NCBI GenBank assembly: GCA_032433765.1
Contig: JAVIAB010000051.1
Span: 84,087,973-84,151,972, forward strand
Reading direction: 5' to 3'
Source: Megaustenia siamemsis
Lineage: Eukaryota; Mollusca; Gastropoda; Stylommatophora; Ariophantidae
DNA length: 64,000 bases
The notes under the pieces were generated by a model. It saw only the letters and a program-made list of their open reading frames with translations, had not been told where the DNA came from and did not search any database. Position 1 is the stretch's first letter; the number at the start of each line of letters is the position of its first letter. The position numbers were made by a program, and so were the translations under genes. This document shows positions 20,180 through 32,734 of this stretch, piece after piece.

Positions 20180-21125
20180 TTATTGAGGACAACCCTGTTG
20201 TTGGGCAATGTAAATATAAATCAAAACTAAGACTAAGAACTTGGAAAGTAAGGAGCCTTTATGAGGGAAAACATTTCATGATCAATAATAAAGTAAGGAG
20301 CCTTTATGAGGGAAAACATTTCATGATCAATAACAAAGTAAGGAGCCTTTATGAGGGAAAACATTTCATGATCAATAACAAAGTAAGGAGCCTTTATGAG
20401 GGAAAACATTTCATGATCAATAACAAAGTAAGGAGCCTTTATGAGGGAAAACATTTCATGATCAATAACAAATTGGACAGATACAATGTAGACATCCTAG
20501 GCATCTCTGAGTATAGGCAAAATGATAAGGTCATTTTGAGACTCAATCAAACAACAAATTTATATATTCAGGACAGGAAAAGAGTAGACAAGGAGGCATA
20601 GGTTCATCCTGACAAAGAAAGAAAATATACGCAACTCTTCTGTATTACAATCCAATCATTAATAGATTACAAGCAATTAGACTAAGAAGGAAAAATTGAA
20701 ACATCACAGTCTTATGCACTCATAACAGAAGCAAATGACGAACAAATTGAGAAAAAAAAACTATCACTAATTGCAAGATACAATAGAAAAAGTAGATACA
20801 AGACACAGTTTAGTCATTATGGGAAACTTCCACACAAAAACTCTCATGGAAAGAACAGAAAAAGACAACATAGTTCGGGGGGTCATTTAGCATAGGACAT
20901 ATAAAGACAGAGGAGACCAAAATGTAAATAATTGTGCCATGACAATAACCTTGCTACTGCCAACAATTTCTTTAACCAACACCCAAATAGATTATATCAT
21001 TGGACCTCTCCAGATGGCAACACAAGAAACCAAATAGACTTCATCATGGTCCAGTACAAATGGTGATCTGGTATAACTTCATCCAGGACACTGCGATTCA
21101 GATCATAAACTACTAATATCAGAGT
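20180..21125 (+). pseudogene. LINE apurinic endonuclease domain with internal 45-bp x5 amplification
   Basis: The plus strand starts like an APE-type endonuclease (LRTWKVRSLYEGKH..INN). It then reads KLDRYNVDILGISEYR, which carries the conserved Glu, and much later WTSPDGNTRNQIDFIMVQYK, the conserved substrate-site region. The endonuclease would nick target DNA to prime reverse transcription. Between TW and KLDRY, a 45-bp unit (KVRSLYEGKHFMINN) is repeated five times in frame. Stops and frameshifts break the middle. LINE A copy 2 abuts its 3' side; the RT piece at 22105-22570 may be the rest of the same old element. Confidence 0.75.
20245..20469 (+). repeat. Five 45-bp direct repeats inside the endonuclease frame
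   Basis: Five copies beginning AAAGTAAGGAGCCTTTATGA and ending ATCAATAAC, differing at one base. Being a multiple of three, they keep the frame open on the plus strand, and the minus strand is open too. Confidence 0.95.
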
Positions 21126-21130
21126 TAAAT

Positions 21131-22100
21131 CATCATCATCATGTGCCATACCGATTGGCGTAGGCGATCATGTCCATCCAAAATATTTCTATCCACAGTG
21201 CATCGTAACAGTTCTGTTGTTGACTGTTTTCCATGCCATGATACCAAGCTATCCAGTATTTTCTCTAGTTTTCGTCAGCGATCTCTCTTTCCTCTTATTT
21301 TGCCAGTTGTAACCAAGTATTCCAACTTTCATCATCTCATGATGTGCCCGAAAAATGTTGATTGTTTCTTTCTGATTTTTTTTAGGAGTTCCCTTTTTGA
21401 GTTGGCCTCTTTGAGAATTTCTTCATTGGTCTTTTGAGCTGTCCATGGAACTTTCAACATTCTCTGTGGCCTGTAATCGTCTTTTATTTTGTCTACTGTC
21501 CATGATTCGCTTCCATAGGTCAGAATTTGTTCTACATAGCACCGATGAATTTTGTTTCTCACTTCTATTGACATAGATTCGTTGAATAAGATATTTTCCA
21601 TTTTCTGAAATGTTATTTTTGCCTGAGCTATTCTGCTTTTTATTTCGGTGGTGCAACTTCCATCTGATGTTATTATTGTGCTCAAGTATTTGAAACTTTG
21701 CACTTGTTTCAGATTTGTCCTGTTTATTTGTATGCTGCATGATGGTAGTGATTGGTTCTTTGATATGACCATTAATTCTGTTTTCTTACTATTCAGACTG
21801 AGACCCTTTTTGTTGCTTTCTTTTACTATTGTGTCTTTCATTTCTTGTAGTTAATTCTCTGTCTCTGCTATTAAGACTGTGTCATCCGCATTTCGCAAAT
21901 TATTTATGTTGTGACCGTTGACTTCAATTCCTTCTTTGTGTACTATTGATCTCATAATATTTTCGCTGTAAAGTGAAAAAAAATCCGGCGACAGAACACA
22001 GCCTTGTCCGACTCCTTGTTTTATATATTGGAACTGTCCTGTTTGGTTACTAATTCGTAATAATTCATAATTGTTCAACCCTTTCATAATAAATGACACA
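21131..22100 (-). pseudogene. LINE A copy 2: RT palm to 3' end
   Basis: The minus strand encodes GQGCVLSPDFFSLYSENIMR, LRNADDTVLIAETEN (catalytic ADD with N for Y), SKKTELMVISKNQS, LTYGSESWTVDK, VPWTAQKTNEEILKEANSK and STFFGHIMR. Its 3' end is a (TGATGA) tail facing 21131. There is a stop after AETEN (21851), and the LEATEMWF segment is deleted. It is 5'-truncated at about 22100. Confidence 0.9.
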
Positions 22101-22104
22101 CATA

Positions 22105-22570
22105 ATTCCAGATTTGAATTTGGATGACACAGTCCTCATCTAAAACTGTGCAGAAGATTAAAAAAGACAACTGAGTGTGTTAAAAAACTCCGTGACGAGA
22201 AAAACCACTATCAAAACAAACAAAAAACTAAGTTAATGTCCATTGACAAAACAAAAAGCCACCCTAAAATCGTCATGAACAGTGAAGAATCTGAAATTGT
22301 AACAAAACTATGGATATGATATCTGGGATCTACAGTAACTAACAATGGAGACTGCTAGAAAAAGATCAAGAAAATATTAACAAAAGCAACATAAAAATGT
22401 AAAGCCATGAAGAACATGTGGCACAATACGAGCAATGCAGTTAAATTAAAATTACTGAGGACATGTATCTTTCCGATAGCAACATATGGTTGTGAATCAA
22501 TCTCGCAACAGCAAAGAAGAAAAGCTATTAATTTGAAACAAAATGCTTCAGAAAAATCCTACAAATACCT
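22105..22570 (+). pseudogene. LINE RT fragment (separate family)
   Basis: The plus strand gives NLDDTVLI, then in shifting frames MNSEESEIV, YGCESISQQQR-like and AINLKQNASEKSYKYLG pieces, in the order of a LINE palm and thumb. Heavily mutated. Orientation and position allow it to be the far half of the element whose endonuclease lies at 20180-21125, split by LINE A copy 2. Confidence 0.5.
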
Positions 22571-22574
22571 TGGA

Positions 22575-22872
22575 TAATGAAACAAGCGCAGCATTCTGCA
22601 GGAGATCTGTCTAGAGACATAAATGTTTGCATACGGGCTACGATGAGTGCAGCATTCTGTAGGAGATCTGGCTATAAACAGAGATTTTTTCAGACGGACT
22701 GTGGTGAATGCTGCATTCTGTAGGAGATCTGGCTAGAAACAGAGGTCTTTTCTGACGGACTGTGGTGAATGCAGCTTTCTGTAGGAGATCTGGCTAGAAA
22801 CAGAGGTTTTTTCAGACGGTCTGTGGTGAATGCAGCTTTCTGCAAAGTACTTGCGACTTGATGATGGACAGG
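22575..22872 (+). repeat. LINE D C-terminal coding end, tandemly amplified ~4-5 times
   Basis: Units of about 61 bp (TGCAGCATTCTGTAGGAGAT, CTGGCTAGAAACAGAGG, CAGACGGACTGTGGTGAAT). The last unit reads DLARNRGFFRRSVVNAAFCK then VLAT and stop, followed by TGATGATGG. That matches the LINE D terminus at 48320-48400 (GRDSFRRVVANATFCKGHAT). Confidence 0.75.
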
Positions 22873-23985
22873 AGGTGGTTTGATGTTTTCGTAAACTCAA
22901 GAAACAAAAACAACATTCTCATCATGTTATCCATGCTCTCATCAACCTTGCAAACATATCTCTCAAAATATAATCCAAGCAAAGTTGAAGCATATTTAAG
23001 GAGGAGGATACATTACTTTTTGCATCAGTTAGGTCGTTCATGAATTCCAATAGCCGTGTGCATTAGATAGCGCTGTTAGATTAAGGAATGCAAAATTGTA
23101 GTGCTAAAACTGATGTTATCTATATTGTACCTGAGGGCATATCAAGTGTAGTAACTGGCCTACTTTTGTAGCTGCTATTGTAGTTTGTGTGTTGTCCGTG
23201 TATAAATATACAGTGATTCCACGATTATCTTTCAGGCTATTGAGATTTAACTCCTAAAATGTATGATTAAACTCGGTATAAATGAAAGTGTATCATACAC
23301 TTCTTGCATTGTTTTCTGGTTTTCGATATTTAGAATAGGAATGAGACCACATCGTACTGTATAGTGCTGTTATCATGAGTGTATAAACACATATAACGTG
23401 TTGTATTCAAGCGAAGCTTTCTTGTGCTAATTTGTTGATCAGGACAGGTCTGCAATATACAACTAGAGTTTGATGTTTTTTAAAAGAGATTGTTTGTTGT
23501 CAACGGCGTTTCTTGTGTTCATTGACCCTCAGCATCTAGGCCAAGCGCTCTCGTGATATGACGAGATATCGCTCAATGTTCTATCTTTACAGCGTTTATC
23601 TCATTTCTGAGAGTCTTCGGGAGGGGGTGGGGGCACCATTTGACTGGAGAATAAAGACCACATGTCTAGTACAATTGCTACGACGTGTCCTGCCCAGAGT
23701 TTGTATTTCAAGCTTTTAGAAAGACCAAAAAAAAAAAATAAATAGAAATTTAAAAAATCCACAATATTTAGTTGTGAATATACGTGTGACATACTTCGCA
23801 TAAAGTTATGAATGAACATCAGCAATATATCTCTATGTGTTATGAAACATCCATCAACGTGAAATTCTTGACGTAGATACAAAGTCTTTATTATTGCAAC
23901 TTTTTGTGCACACACAATATTCAAGGCCATTATTTTGTTTTTGTTTAGACACTGTGCCCATTAGATTGCAAGCTGCTTCTCTTTC
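22873..23985. other. No gene recognised
   Basis: AT-rich. Small frames at 22858-23043 (plus) and 23601-23930 (minus) show no domain and no codon signature. Confidence 0.45.
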
Positions 23986-24430
23986 TTTCTTCACTTTCCC
24001 TTGTATCCATTTTGGTGTTGTGAAAAATGCTAAGTTGTTGTTCTCGCCCTATTGGTTGCTTCAACCATTGCAAATTGATGTGGTTGTATAGTTTCTGTGA
24101 TGTTATCTGTCCATCTTACTCTGGGTCTGCCTCTTGATTTTCTACATTCACCTCTTTTAATACAAGCCTTGTATGATAAGAAATCACATGGCATTCATTC
24201 TAGATGGGCAAACCATTTTATTTGTTGTTTCTGTATGTAGCTGAGGATTGATTCAATGTCTACTCTTTCTCTTATAATATCATTACTTATTCTATTTTTT
24301 TCTGGTCACTCCAAGCGCTTTTCTCAGACATCTCATCTCTGTGGTGACAATATCTCTTTTGTGCTTAGTCATAAGTGGTCATGTTTAACATTGATAGCAC
24401 AATGTGGGAATAAATGTATTCCGTATGTTT
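23986..24430 (-). mobile_element. LINE B fragment, C-terminal end
   Basis: The minus strand encodes PTLCYQC, VTTEMRCLRKALGVTRKNRI, IESILSYIQKQQIKWFAHLE and KSRGRPRVRWTDNITETI, the thumb and basic tail of LINE B. Stops at several points. Confidence 0.8.
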
Positions 24431-25377
24431 CTTGGTGGTACATTGATTTGTATTGATTATTAGGGGATAGTATGTAGCTTATCTGTACAAAACATACATT
24501 AAAATTATTTTTGTAATAAAAGCGAATTTGTTAATGAACATGATTTTATATAAAATAACCTAATCTGTGATGTATTATAATGTCTTCATTTTAGACGGAA
24601 GTCTACACTAGGCTAAAAATGAGTTACGTTAAATAATATCACCTAGATCTATTAGTTACATTACAAGATATCACTTTTACGATTAATATGTAAATTAATG
24701 TATAGTCAGTATTAATCTTGACAAGCATATCATCACCATTGTCATCATCTACTGCCATACATGTGATCTCAATCCTGTGTCTCTACATTTTTTTCATGTC
24801 TATAAACAAAATATCCTTAATTATAAATCTGTATTGTTTTTAATTTAAGAAATTCCTAAATTGATCATATTTATCTACAGGAAGTTGTAATGATTGTTCT
24901 GGAAAGATGTGAAATATGTAACTGGTGCATGGCGACTGCGTCGGCACTGACTACAAGATTACAGAACAAACATAGAACAAAGAGAACACGGTTTAACGGG
25001 ACATTCTTCCCAACACTCCCAACTTTTAATGTCAAACTTCTGGGCCATAGGAAAAAATGAAATCATCGTCACAAGAAAAGTGAGATACGGAAGGTGACAA
25101 AAAGTGTATTGATCAGAAATAATGTGTAACGAATACACTAGGGATTCAACTAGTGCTGGATGTTATCTTGATATAGTTTGGACATGTAATACTATCCCAG
25201 CAGCATTTCCCAGGATGCATTACCATTGTCAGTCGTGGGAAAACTGTAGACCTAGTAACATAGTTGATACATCTAGTAGGCTTCAATATGAGCATGACGT
25301 CAACGCAGAACCCTGACCAGAACAAATAGTGTCACTCAGACACATCTACAACTACTTTCCATTAATATATTTAAAAA
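24431..25377. other. No gene recognised
   Basis: AT-rich sequence. A short CATCATCACCATTGTCATCA stretch near 24728 may be a LINE tail remnant. No coding signal. Confidence 0.4.
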
Positions 25378-25440
25378 AATACACACATACACACACACAC
25401 ACACACATATATAAATATATATATAATATATTTTTTTTAA
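25378..25440. repeat. (CA)n/(TA)n microsatellite
   Basis: Alternating ACACAC then ATATAT next to the 3' end of SINE S, possibly grown from its tail. Confidence 0.8.
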
Positions 25441-25695
25441 AAGTAAAGTACCCCCGTCACGCCAAGTGGCGTATAGGGAATATGGTGTTAGTGACCATAC
25501 ATTTTACAAACCTTCGGCACATGATGATTTTTGGGGTAATGTGGTCGGTATTACGCCCGTGCCGCTTTACTTTCCCAGAAAAAAAATCCGGTACCCATTT
25601 AAGGCTTTGTGAACCCGGAAGCCGTCGATTGGGATCGAACCCTACCCCTTGTCCTTTGTAGTCCAGTTCACTAACCACTGAGCTATCGTGGCTCC
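25441..25695 (-). mobile_element. tRNA-derived SINE, family S, full length
   Basis: Minus-strand head GGAGCCACGATAGCTCAG, with A box TAGCTCAGTGGTTAG and B box GGTTCGATCCC intact. The body and the 3' end (GTGACGGGGGTACTTTACTT) are complete. The best preserved S copy in the window. Confidence 0.9.
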
Positions 25696-25699
25696 CTTA

Positions 25700-26265
25700 T
25701 ATATATATATCATATTGATAACGTGGCGCATGATATATCGTTCAACATGAAGCAATTGACACATGTCAGATAATTGCAGACATTTAATGTTTCGAGCTAG
25801 GCTACGTACCTAAACGTTTATCCTCAAGAAACCAACTGGTTCTCCTCTTCTGTTTCTCAGAATCTCGTTCTGTATCAATGGAGACACAAAGTTCTACTTG
25901 CAAAAGCCTCAGCTGTTGCCAGGTGATGCTGTTGTTAAGTTTCTCTGGCATGTTATCTTCTTTTTTTAAATTTTCCTTTCTCCTGTTGAGAAAGTTAGAG
26001 ACTTAAGCAGGCTTCATTTATGATGCGAACCTTATTTTGACGATGCCAAGAATTGTTATTTCAATGACTTTCTATTGGCCTGGACCTTACCTTCTCTAAG
26101 TGGTAATAGTGATAATTCTGCAGTTTAGGTTCTGTGCTTCCTTGAGACTCTAGAGGGACGGAGAAAAGCATTTCCACGTTGCAGCCTTCCCTACAAATGT
26201 CGCTATGTCAAGCAAGACCTCTTAGTATTCTGAAAGTTCTTTGTTCCTTCGTTAGGCCAAGGAAG
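25700..26265. other. No gene recognised
   Basis: Unremarkable sequence before the 89-bp array. Confidence 0.4.
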
Positions 26266-26269
26266 ATAC

Positions 26270-27172
26270 AAATACATAGTTTTGTGTAATCATCTGGATA
26301 TATTCAATTTTCATTGCTCGTGTATTTTATATTCCATAATGGTTTCCATGGCTCGATATATTACATAGTTTTGTGTAATCATTTGGATATATTCAATTTT
26401 CATTGCTCGTGTATTTTATATTCCATAATGGTTTCCATGGCTCGATATATTACATAGTTTTGTGTAATCATCTGGATATATTCAATTTTTATTGCTCGTG
26501 TATTTTATATTCCATAATGGTTTCCATGGCTCGATATATTACATAGTTTTGAGTAATCATCTGGATATATTCAATTTTTATTGCTCGCGTATTTTATATT
26601 CCATAATGGTTTCCATGGCTCGATATATTACATAGTTTTGTGTAATCATCTGGATATATTCAATTTTTATTGCTCGTGTATTTTATATTCCATAATGGTT
26701 TCCATGGCTCGATATATTACATAGTTTTGTGTAATCATCTGGATATATTCAATTTTATTGCTCGTGTAGTTTATATTCCATAATGGTTTCCATGGCTCGA
26801 TATATTACATAGTTTTGTGTAATCATCTGGATATATTCAATTTTCATTGCTCGTGTATTTTATATTCCATAATGGTTTCCATGGCTCGATATATTACATA
26901 GTTTTGTGTAATCATCTGGATATATTCAATTTTATTGCTCGTGTATTTTATATTCCATAATGGTTTCCATGGCTCGATGTATTACATAGTTTTGTGTAAT
27001 CATCTGGATATATTCAATTTTCATTGGTCGTGTATTTTATATTCCATAATGGTTTCCATGGCTCGATATATTACATAGTTTTGTGTAATCATCTGGATAT
27101 ATTCAATTTTCATTGCTTGTGTATTTTATATTCCATAATGGTTTCCATGGCTCGATATATTACATAGTTTTC
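26270..27172. repeat. 89-bp satellite-like array, ~10 units
   Basis: Unit contains ACATAGTTTTGTGTAATCAT, CTGGATATATTCAATTTT, TGCTCGTGTATTTTATATTC and CATAATGGTTTCCATGGC. Units are over 95% alike, differing mainly by T/C in ATTTTCATTG and single-base indels, so the array is recently homogenised. Confidence 0.95.
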
Positions 27173-28427
27173 CGTAGGTATCATTTCTATGCAGTGATCT
27201 ATGTGACCTAAACATTAAGTTTCCCTACACACGTGTCAAGTTTCATGATTTACACGTGAAATCTCGCCACCCACAGGTCCAATCATATCACCCACAGAGA
27301 TAACTGCAGCCGTAGCAACAATTACCAGAAGAGTCTTTAATCTTCTTTCATTTTTTCCTTCTTAGTTGTTGGTCAATTACCTCTCTATCAGTTTTCTAAC
27401 CAGACGCGACAAACAGTCTTGTCTAGACTCGGTTCCCCATTCGTTCTTGCTCCGCTCAAAGCTAAAGACTTTCTCCCACAATGTTGTTCCCAGGACACAC
27501 AACAATACAGTATAACAACAATCTAATGCATTCTTAAACTATTGCATACACTCTTCGTTCCAGGCTTTTATTCCAGCGACCGTGTGATACACCGCAAAGA
27601 CCCTCTTCCACACAACGTTTCCCCAGAGAAATACAAATAATTCATTGACTAACTCTCGTCTACCGTGCAGTTACACGCATACAGCGACGTAATCTCTAAT
27701 AGCTTGATTAGCATTTTAATTGGTAATCTGGCTGTGGGCGTTTGATGAATGAGTTTCCGCAAAGTCTCCCCGGTATTAATGACAATCACGGCTTTAGAAA
27801 GGGAAAATTGTTCCCGAAGCCAAACTCTGTAACAACTTCCGTATATCACAGTTTCTAACTTTCTTATGATTTTGCAAACTGTTAGCAGAGAATGTACCAC
27901 CCGGTTCCTGGAACCGTAATACCTCAGGTAATTAACGAGTGCGTCTCGAGGTTAATCTAAGTGAAATGAATATTTGACCCATGTACAAAGGTGTTTGAAT
28001 TAACACCTGGAATGCTAACACGTTACTTTCCTTCTCTGTTGCTGACTTTAGGCGTGGATGGGAAATGTTGTCCATGTTTCAGTGTGTGTTGTGCGTTCTT
28101 GCATGGCCTCGTCCTGCTGTCTGACATCTCAATAAGTCGTCATTTTTCAGATATGTCTTTCGCCGCTTCTCCATTGCATCTATTCGCTAATGCAAATGTT
28201 TAGAAAAAAAAAAAAGAAAAAAAGAAAAACAACGCGCGAACACAGTGAGAGACAGAGACTGGGACAAAAATAAGATTAAAAACAAATTTACAATGGAAAT
28301 CGAACCTGTATAATAATATATGGCACAGGTGTGCAAATATATGAGTTAGCACACGGAGTTGTACACAAACATCGAACAAAACAATTTCATAGGCAACCAC
28401 CGCAGGAATTAAATATACATAGTTTTA
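27173..28427. other. No gene recognised
   Basis: A minus-strand frame at 27649-27900 (83 codons) and a plus frame at 27991-28203 have no recognisable domain. An A-rich run lies at 28201-28227. Confidence 0.4.
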
Positions 28428-28744
28428 TACTGGCTGACTAGATTGTTGCTCGGTTGACTAGATTGTTGCTCGGCTGACTAGATTGTTGCTCGGCTCGGCT
28501 GACTAGATTGTTGCTCGGCTGACTAGATTGTTGCTCGGCTGACTAGATTGTTGCTCGGCTGACTAGATTGTTGCTCGGTTGACTAGATTGTTGTTCGGCT
28601 GACTAGATTGTTGCTCGGTTGACTAGATTGTTGCTCGGCTGACTAGATTGTTGCTCGGCTGACTAGATTGTTGCTCGGCTGACTAGATTGTTGCTCGGCT
28701 GACTAGATTGTTGCTCGGCTGACTAGATTGTTGCTCGGTTGACT
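28428..28744. repeat. 20-bp minisatellite, ~15 units
   Basis: Unit GCTGACTAGATTGTTGCTCG with GGTTGAC variants and one 5-bp CGGCT insertion. Confidence 0.95.
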
Positions 28745-28875
28745 TGTTAGTTTTAGATATTGATGGAGGAATCTCTGGACGTTTGTCCATCGGCCCAATG
28801 GCTCACTGTGAACTTTCAGTCAGGGTCAATGTAGAACATCACTCATCCATGCAGGACACACATTTGCAACTGTCC

Positions 28876-29262
28876 CCCCCCCAGGAGATGTAGTCAAGAT
28901 AGAGATCACTGCCTACATTACCCCACAACTATGATCTCACCCCCGCCCACACCCCAAAGAGATGTAGTCAAGATAGAGATCACTGCCTATATTCCCCCAC
29001 AACTATGCTTCCCCCCCCCACAAGAGCTGTAATCTAGACAGAGATCACTGCCTACATTCCCCCACAATTATGCTTCCCCCCCCCCCCGCAGGAGCTGTAG
29101 TCTAGACAGAGATCACTGCCTATATTCCCCCACAACTATGCTTCCCCCCCCACAAGAGCTGTAATCTAGACAGAGATCACTGCCTATATTCCCCCACAAC
29201 TATGCTTCCCCCCCCCCCCCCCCCCGCCCGGAGGAGCTGTAGTCTAGACAGAGATCACTGCC
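28876..29262. repeat. ~62-bp tandem repeat with C-runs, 6 units
   Basis: Units with GATCACTGCCTACATT + CCCCCACAACTATGCTTCC and GAGCTGTAGTCTAGACAGA, separated by C-tracts of 7 to 17 bases. The poly(C) lengths vary between units, which suggests slippage. Confidence 0.9.
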
Positions 29263-29357
29263 TACGTTTCCCGCCATCTGTTTCATACATATTGCCCCAA
29301 ACTCTCGAAGGCTGCATAGCCATCTATAATTTTACAAAGGCCCGCGGGCAGAAAACA

Positions 29358-29482
29358 AAACAGGAAAACTCTCCAACTAGCGTGACGTTGTCAGATATAG
29401 AAGCTGTAGACTGCTGACCTCACTCTACCCACAACCGCCACTGCTCACACAACTGAAAACGTCACACTAGTTGGAGGTTTCC
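29358..29482. repeat. Inverted repeat, ~22-bp arms
   Basis: CTCCAACTAGCGTGACGTT at about 29371 and AACGTCACACTAGTTGGAG at about 29457 are reverse complements with one mismatch, about 70 bases apart. It may be a MITE remnant or a chance hairpin. Each arm contains TGACGT/ACGTCA. Confidence 0.55.
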
Positions 29483-29567
29483 CGGGAATTTCCTGTCAGC
29501 CTGTAGCCCTGTATAAATCTATAGATAGTTCTGTGTAGATATAACCATACATTCACTTCCTAACTCA

Positions 29568-30133
29568 TGGGCACAATAATAACATCAAATGGAAGATGCA
29601 CCACAGAAATAAAAAGCAGAATAGCTCAGGCCAAAATAGCATTTCAGAAAATGAAAAATATCTAATAAAACAATTCTATGTCAATAGAAGTAAGAAAGAG
29701 AGTTCATCGGTGCTATATACAACCAATTCTGAGCTATGGAAGCGAATCATGGACAGTAGACAAACAAATGAAAAGACAATTAGAGGCCACAGAGATGGAA
29801 TTTTTCAGAAGAATGTTGGAAGTTCCCTGGACAGCTAAAAAGACCAATGAGGAAATTCTCAAAGAGACCAACACAAAACAGGTAACTCCTAAAAACATCA
29901 GAAAGATACAATCAACATTTTTCGGGCACATGAAAAGAGGAAAATTGGAACACGTGGTTACAACAGGCAATATACAGGGAAAGATATCGCGGACGACAAA
30001 GAGAGAAAACACTAGACAGCTTGGTGCCATGGCTTGTCAAACAGTCAACAACAGACCTGATACAACGCATTGTAGATAGAAGATTGTGGAAGGACATGAT
30101 CGCCTACGCTAACCTGTATGGATGCTGCTGATG
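29568..30133 (+). pseudogene. LINE A copy 3, 3' half of the RT C-terminus
   Basis: The plus strand encodes TEIKSRIAQAKIAFQKMKN, two stops, then SMSIEVRKRVHRCYIQPILS, YGSESWTVDKQMKRQLEATE, VPWTAKKTNEEILKETNTK and STFFGHMKRGKLEHVVTTGN. The rest continues in another frame to a GATGATGA tail near 30130. 5'-truncated. Confidence 0.85.
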
Positions 30134-30324
30134 ATGAACTAATGAATTATTTGACCTGCTTGAGGAGAGTTATCTGTCTTGAATTTGTAAAGTATTTAAA
30201 TTTAATCTTCTATACAAGGTGTTGTTAATCACAATTTATAACAGGATATATTAAATTAATTTATAGATGCACACAAAACATAATAATAATTGGGTTTAAT
30301 ACTTACACTTAAAACCGATACCAG
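30134..30324. other. Spacer, nothing recognised
   Basis: AT-rich. Confidence 0.4.
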
Positions 30325-30470
30325 CGATTTTTTTTTTTCTGGGAAGTAAAGATGGCCTGTTGTGATACCGACTACATCATCCAATAATGTGCCGTGGTCA
30401 TATGATAAAATATAGTCACTAACACCATATTCCCCATGAGCCTAGCAAGGCGTGGGAAAGAACTTTTACT
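30325..30470 (+). repeat. SINE family S, decayed 3' half
   Basis: CTGGGAAGTAAAG, GATACCGACTACATCATCC, AATATAGTCACTAACACC and CATATTCCCCATGAGCC follow the body of S in plus orientation with many substitutions. The tRNA-like head is absent. Confidence 0.65.
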
Positions 30471-30639
30471 TATAATGTCTTGTTAGTGCTTCTCAGCTCT
30501 TAATGCTTTCCTAGTACTTTCTTACTGCTTCTTTAATGCGTTCTTAGCTTTGGTCTAGAGTTAGTGAGTTAAGACAATAGAATAACCTATGCAATAGTAG
30601 ACACGTTAACTAACCACTGGCTTACCGCGGACATTTTTG

Positions 30640-30858
30640 TCTTTGATATCATAACTCTCGTTATAATACATTTTTTCTCTTTGATATCATAACTCTCGTT
30701 ATAATACATTTTTCTCTTTGATATCATAACTCTCGTTATAATACATGTTTTCTCTTTGATATCATAACTCTCGTTATAATACATTTTTTCTCTTTGATAT
30801 CATAACTCTCGTTATAATACATTTTTTCTCTTTGATATCATAACTCTCGTTATAATAC
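30640..30858. repeat. 37-bp minisatellite, 6 units
   Basis: Unit TTTCTCTTTGATATCATAAC + TCTCGTTATAATACATT, almost invariant. Confidence 0.95.
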
Positions 30859-31040
30859 TCCCGAAAGAGCCTGCAGCGCAGTTCTAGAATGCTGGCTTTA
30901 CGATCAGGTGAACGATGGTTCAAACGGAGCTTGGCGTTGTTCAGTCCACCCAGTCGATAAAGGAATGGGTACCTGGCTGACTGAGTTGGGAGAATGTAAT
31001 GACAGCGAGGGAGAGCACTGGTCCCCTTTCACCAAATATT

Positions 31041-31660
<620 letters not shown>

Positions 31661-32734
31661 TGAAGCTGAATGCAATGAAATATTACTTCATTCCCCTGCA
31701 ACATATACCACGAGACATCAGTTACCACTATTATAATAATAAATAATCTAACAGTAACATGAACATTATTATACTGTACTACTGTTAATGTTCTGTTATT
31801 GTATATACCAAACTGGATTTGTTTATTCGTCGACACAAACTAACAGCTGCAATTTGCAGGGCGCGGGCTTGTTCCACCCTTGACAAGGACCTTGTAGTGA
31901 CAACTTTTATTGCTGTGTACTCTTATACTGTCTGTCCTTTACTTATTTTCGTTTCAATGACCGTGTGATGTTGGAGCAAGCTATTAGGGCAAGAAGAAAA
32001 GAAGAGATTTAATGTGTTGCTGGCAGTTTGTTATTTTAAAGGAAGGGACATGAAACAGAGGTGTTCTAAAGCGTGGGAAACCAAGCACAAGTACTAGCAA
32101 GGTGCTGATGTTGTAAAACATGAGGTTAAGATTGAACACAAAGGCTGAAAATATACTGGGAGTTGGCCCTCGGGGATAATTTGCCCTCGGCGATTCTCGT
32201 GAGATGTGTTTGACTGCTGTGACATTTTTATCAAATTTTAGTGTTGCATGCTTCATAATAAAACCAAAACGAATGTGGTCATGGTTGAGTAGGGTGTGCC
32301 TTAACACAGGATAACTTAATTCTTAATGAAGTACGAAATACAAAGAATTAAGGAGTGCACTTTTTGTGGGTCGTTGGAACATAAAGTGAAACAGAGGATA
32401 CGGGAAATGAATAGAAAGGAGGGATTTGCTAAAATAGAGATGCGGTTATAAATAGAGGTGGAAAAGAGTGATGACCGTGCGAGTGTATAATGTTTAAATG
32501 AGAGATAGAATGAAAGTTAGGGAGAGAGAGAGAGAGATGGATGAGTTGGATTTAAGGAATGGAGAACATGAAATAAAGGAGGGAGGGAGTTACATGGATT
32601 AAATGATATAAAGGTTTCTTTAGAGGCAGACAAAAAGGGGAGAGAAAGATGAAAAGAGAAAGTAATTAAGATTAGAGGTGTATGTGAAAGATAGGGAGTA
32701 AATGAGATGGAGATATTCGAATAATGAAGGTTTA
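31661..32734. other. No gene; right part purine-rich
   Basis: No domain-bearing frame. From about 32380 the plus strand becomes GA-rich (GGGAGAGAGAGAGAGATGG), grading into the next array. Confidence 0.4.

Noticed and set aside
27649..27900. 83-codon minus-strand frame as a small gene
   Set aside because: No domain, no splice context and length expected by chance in this composition.
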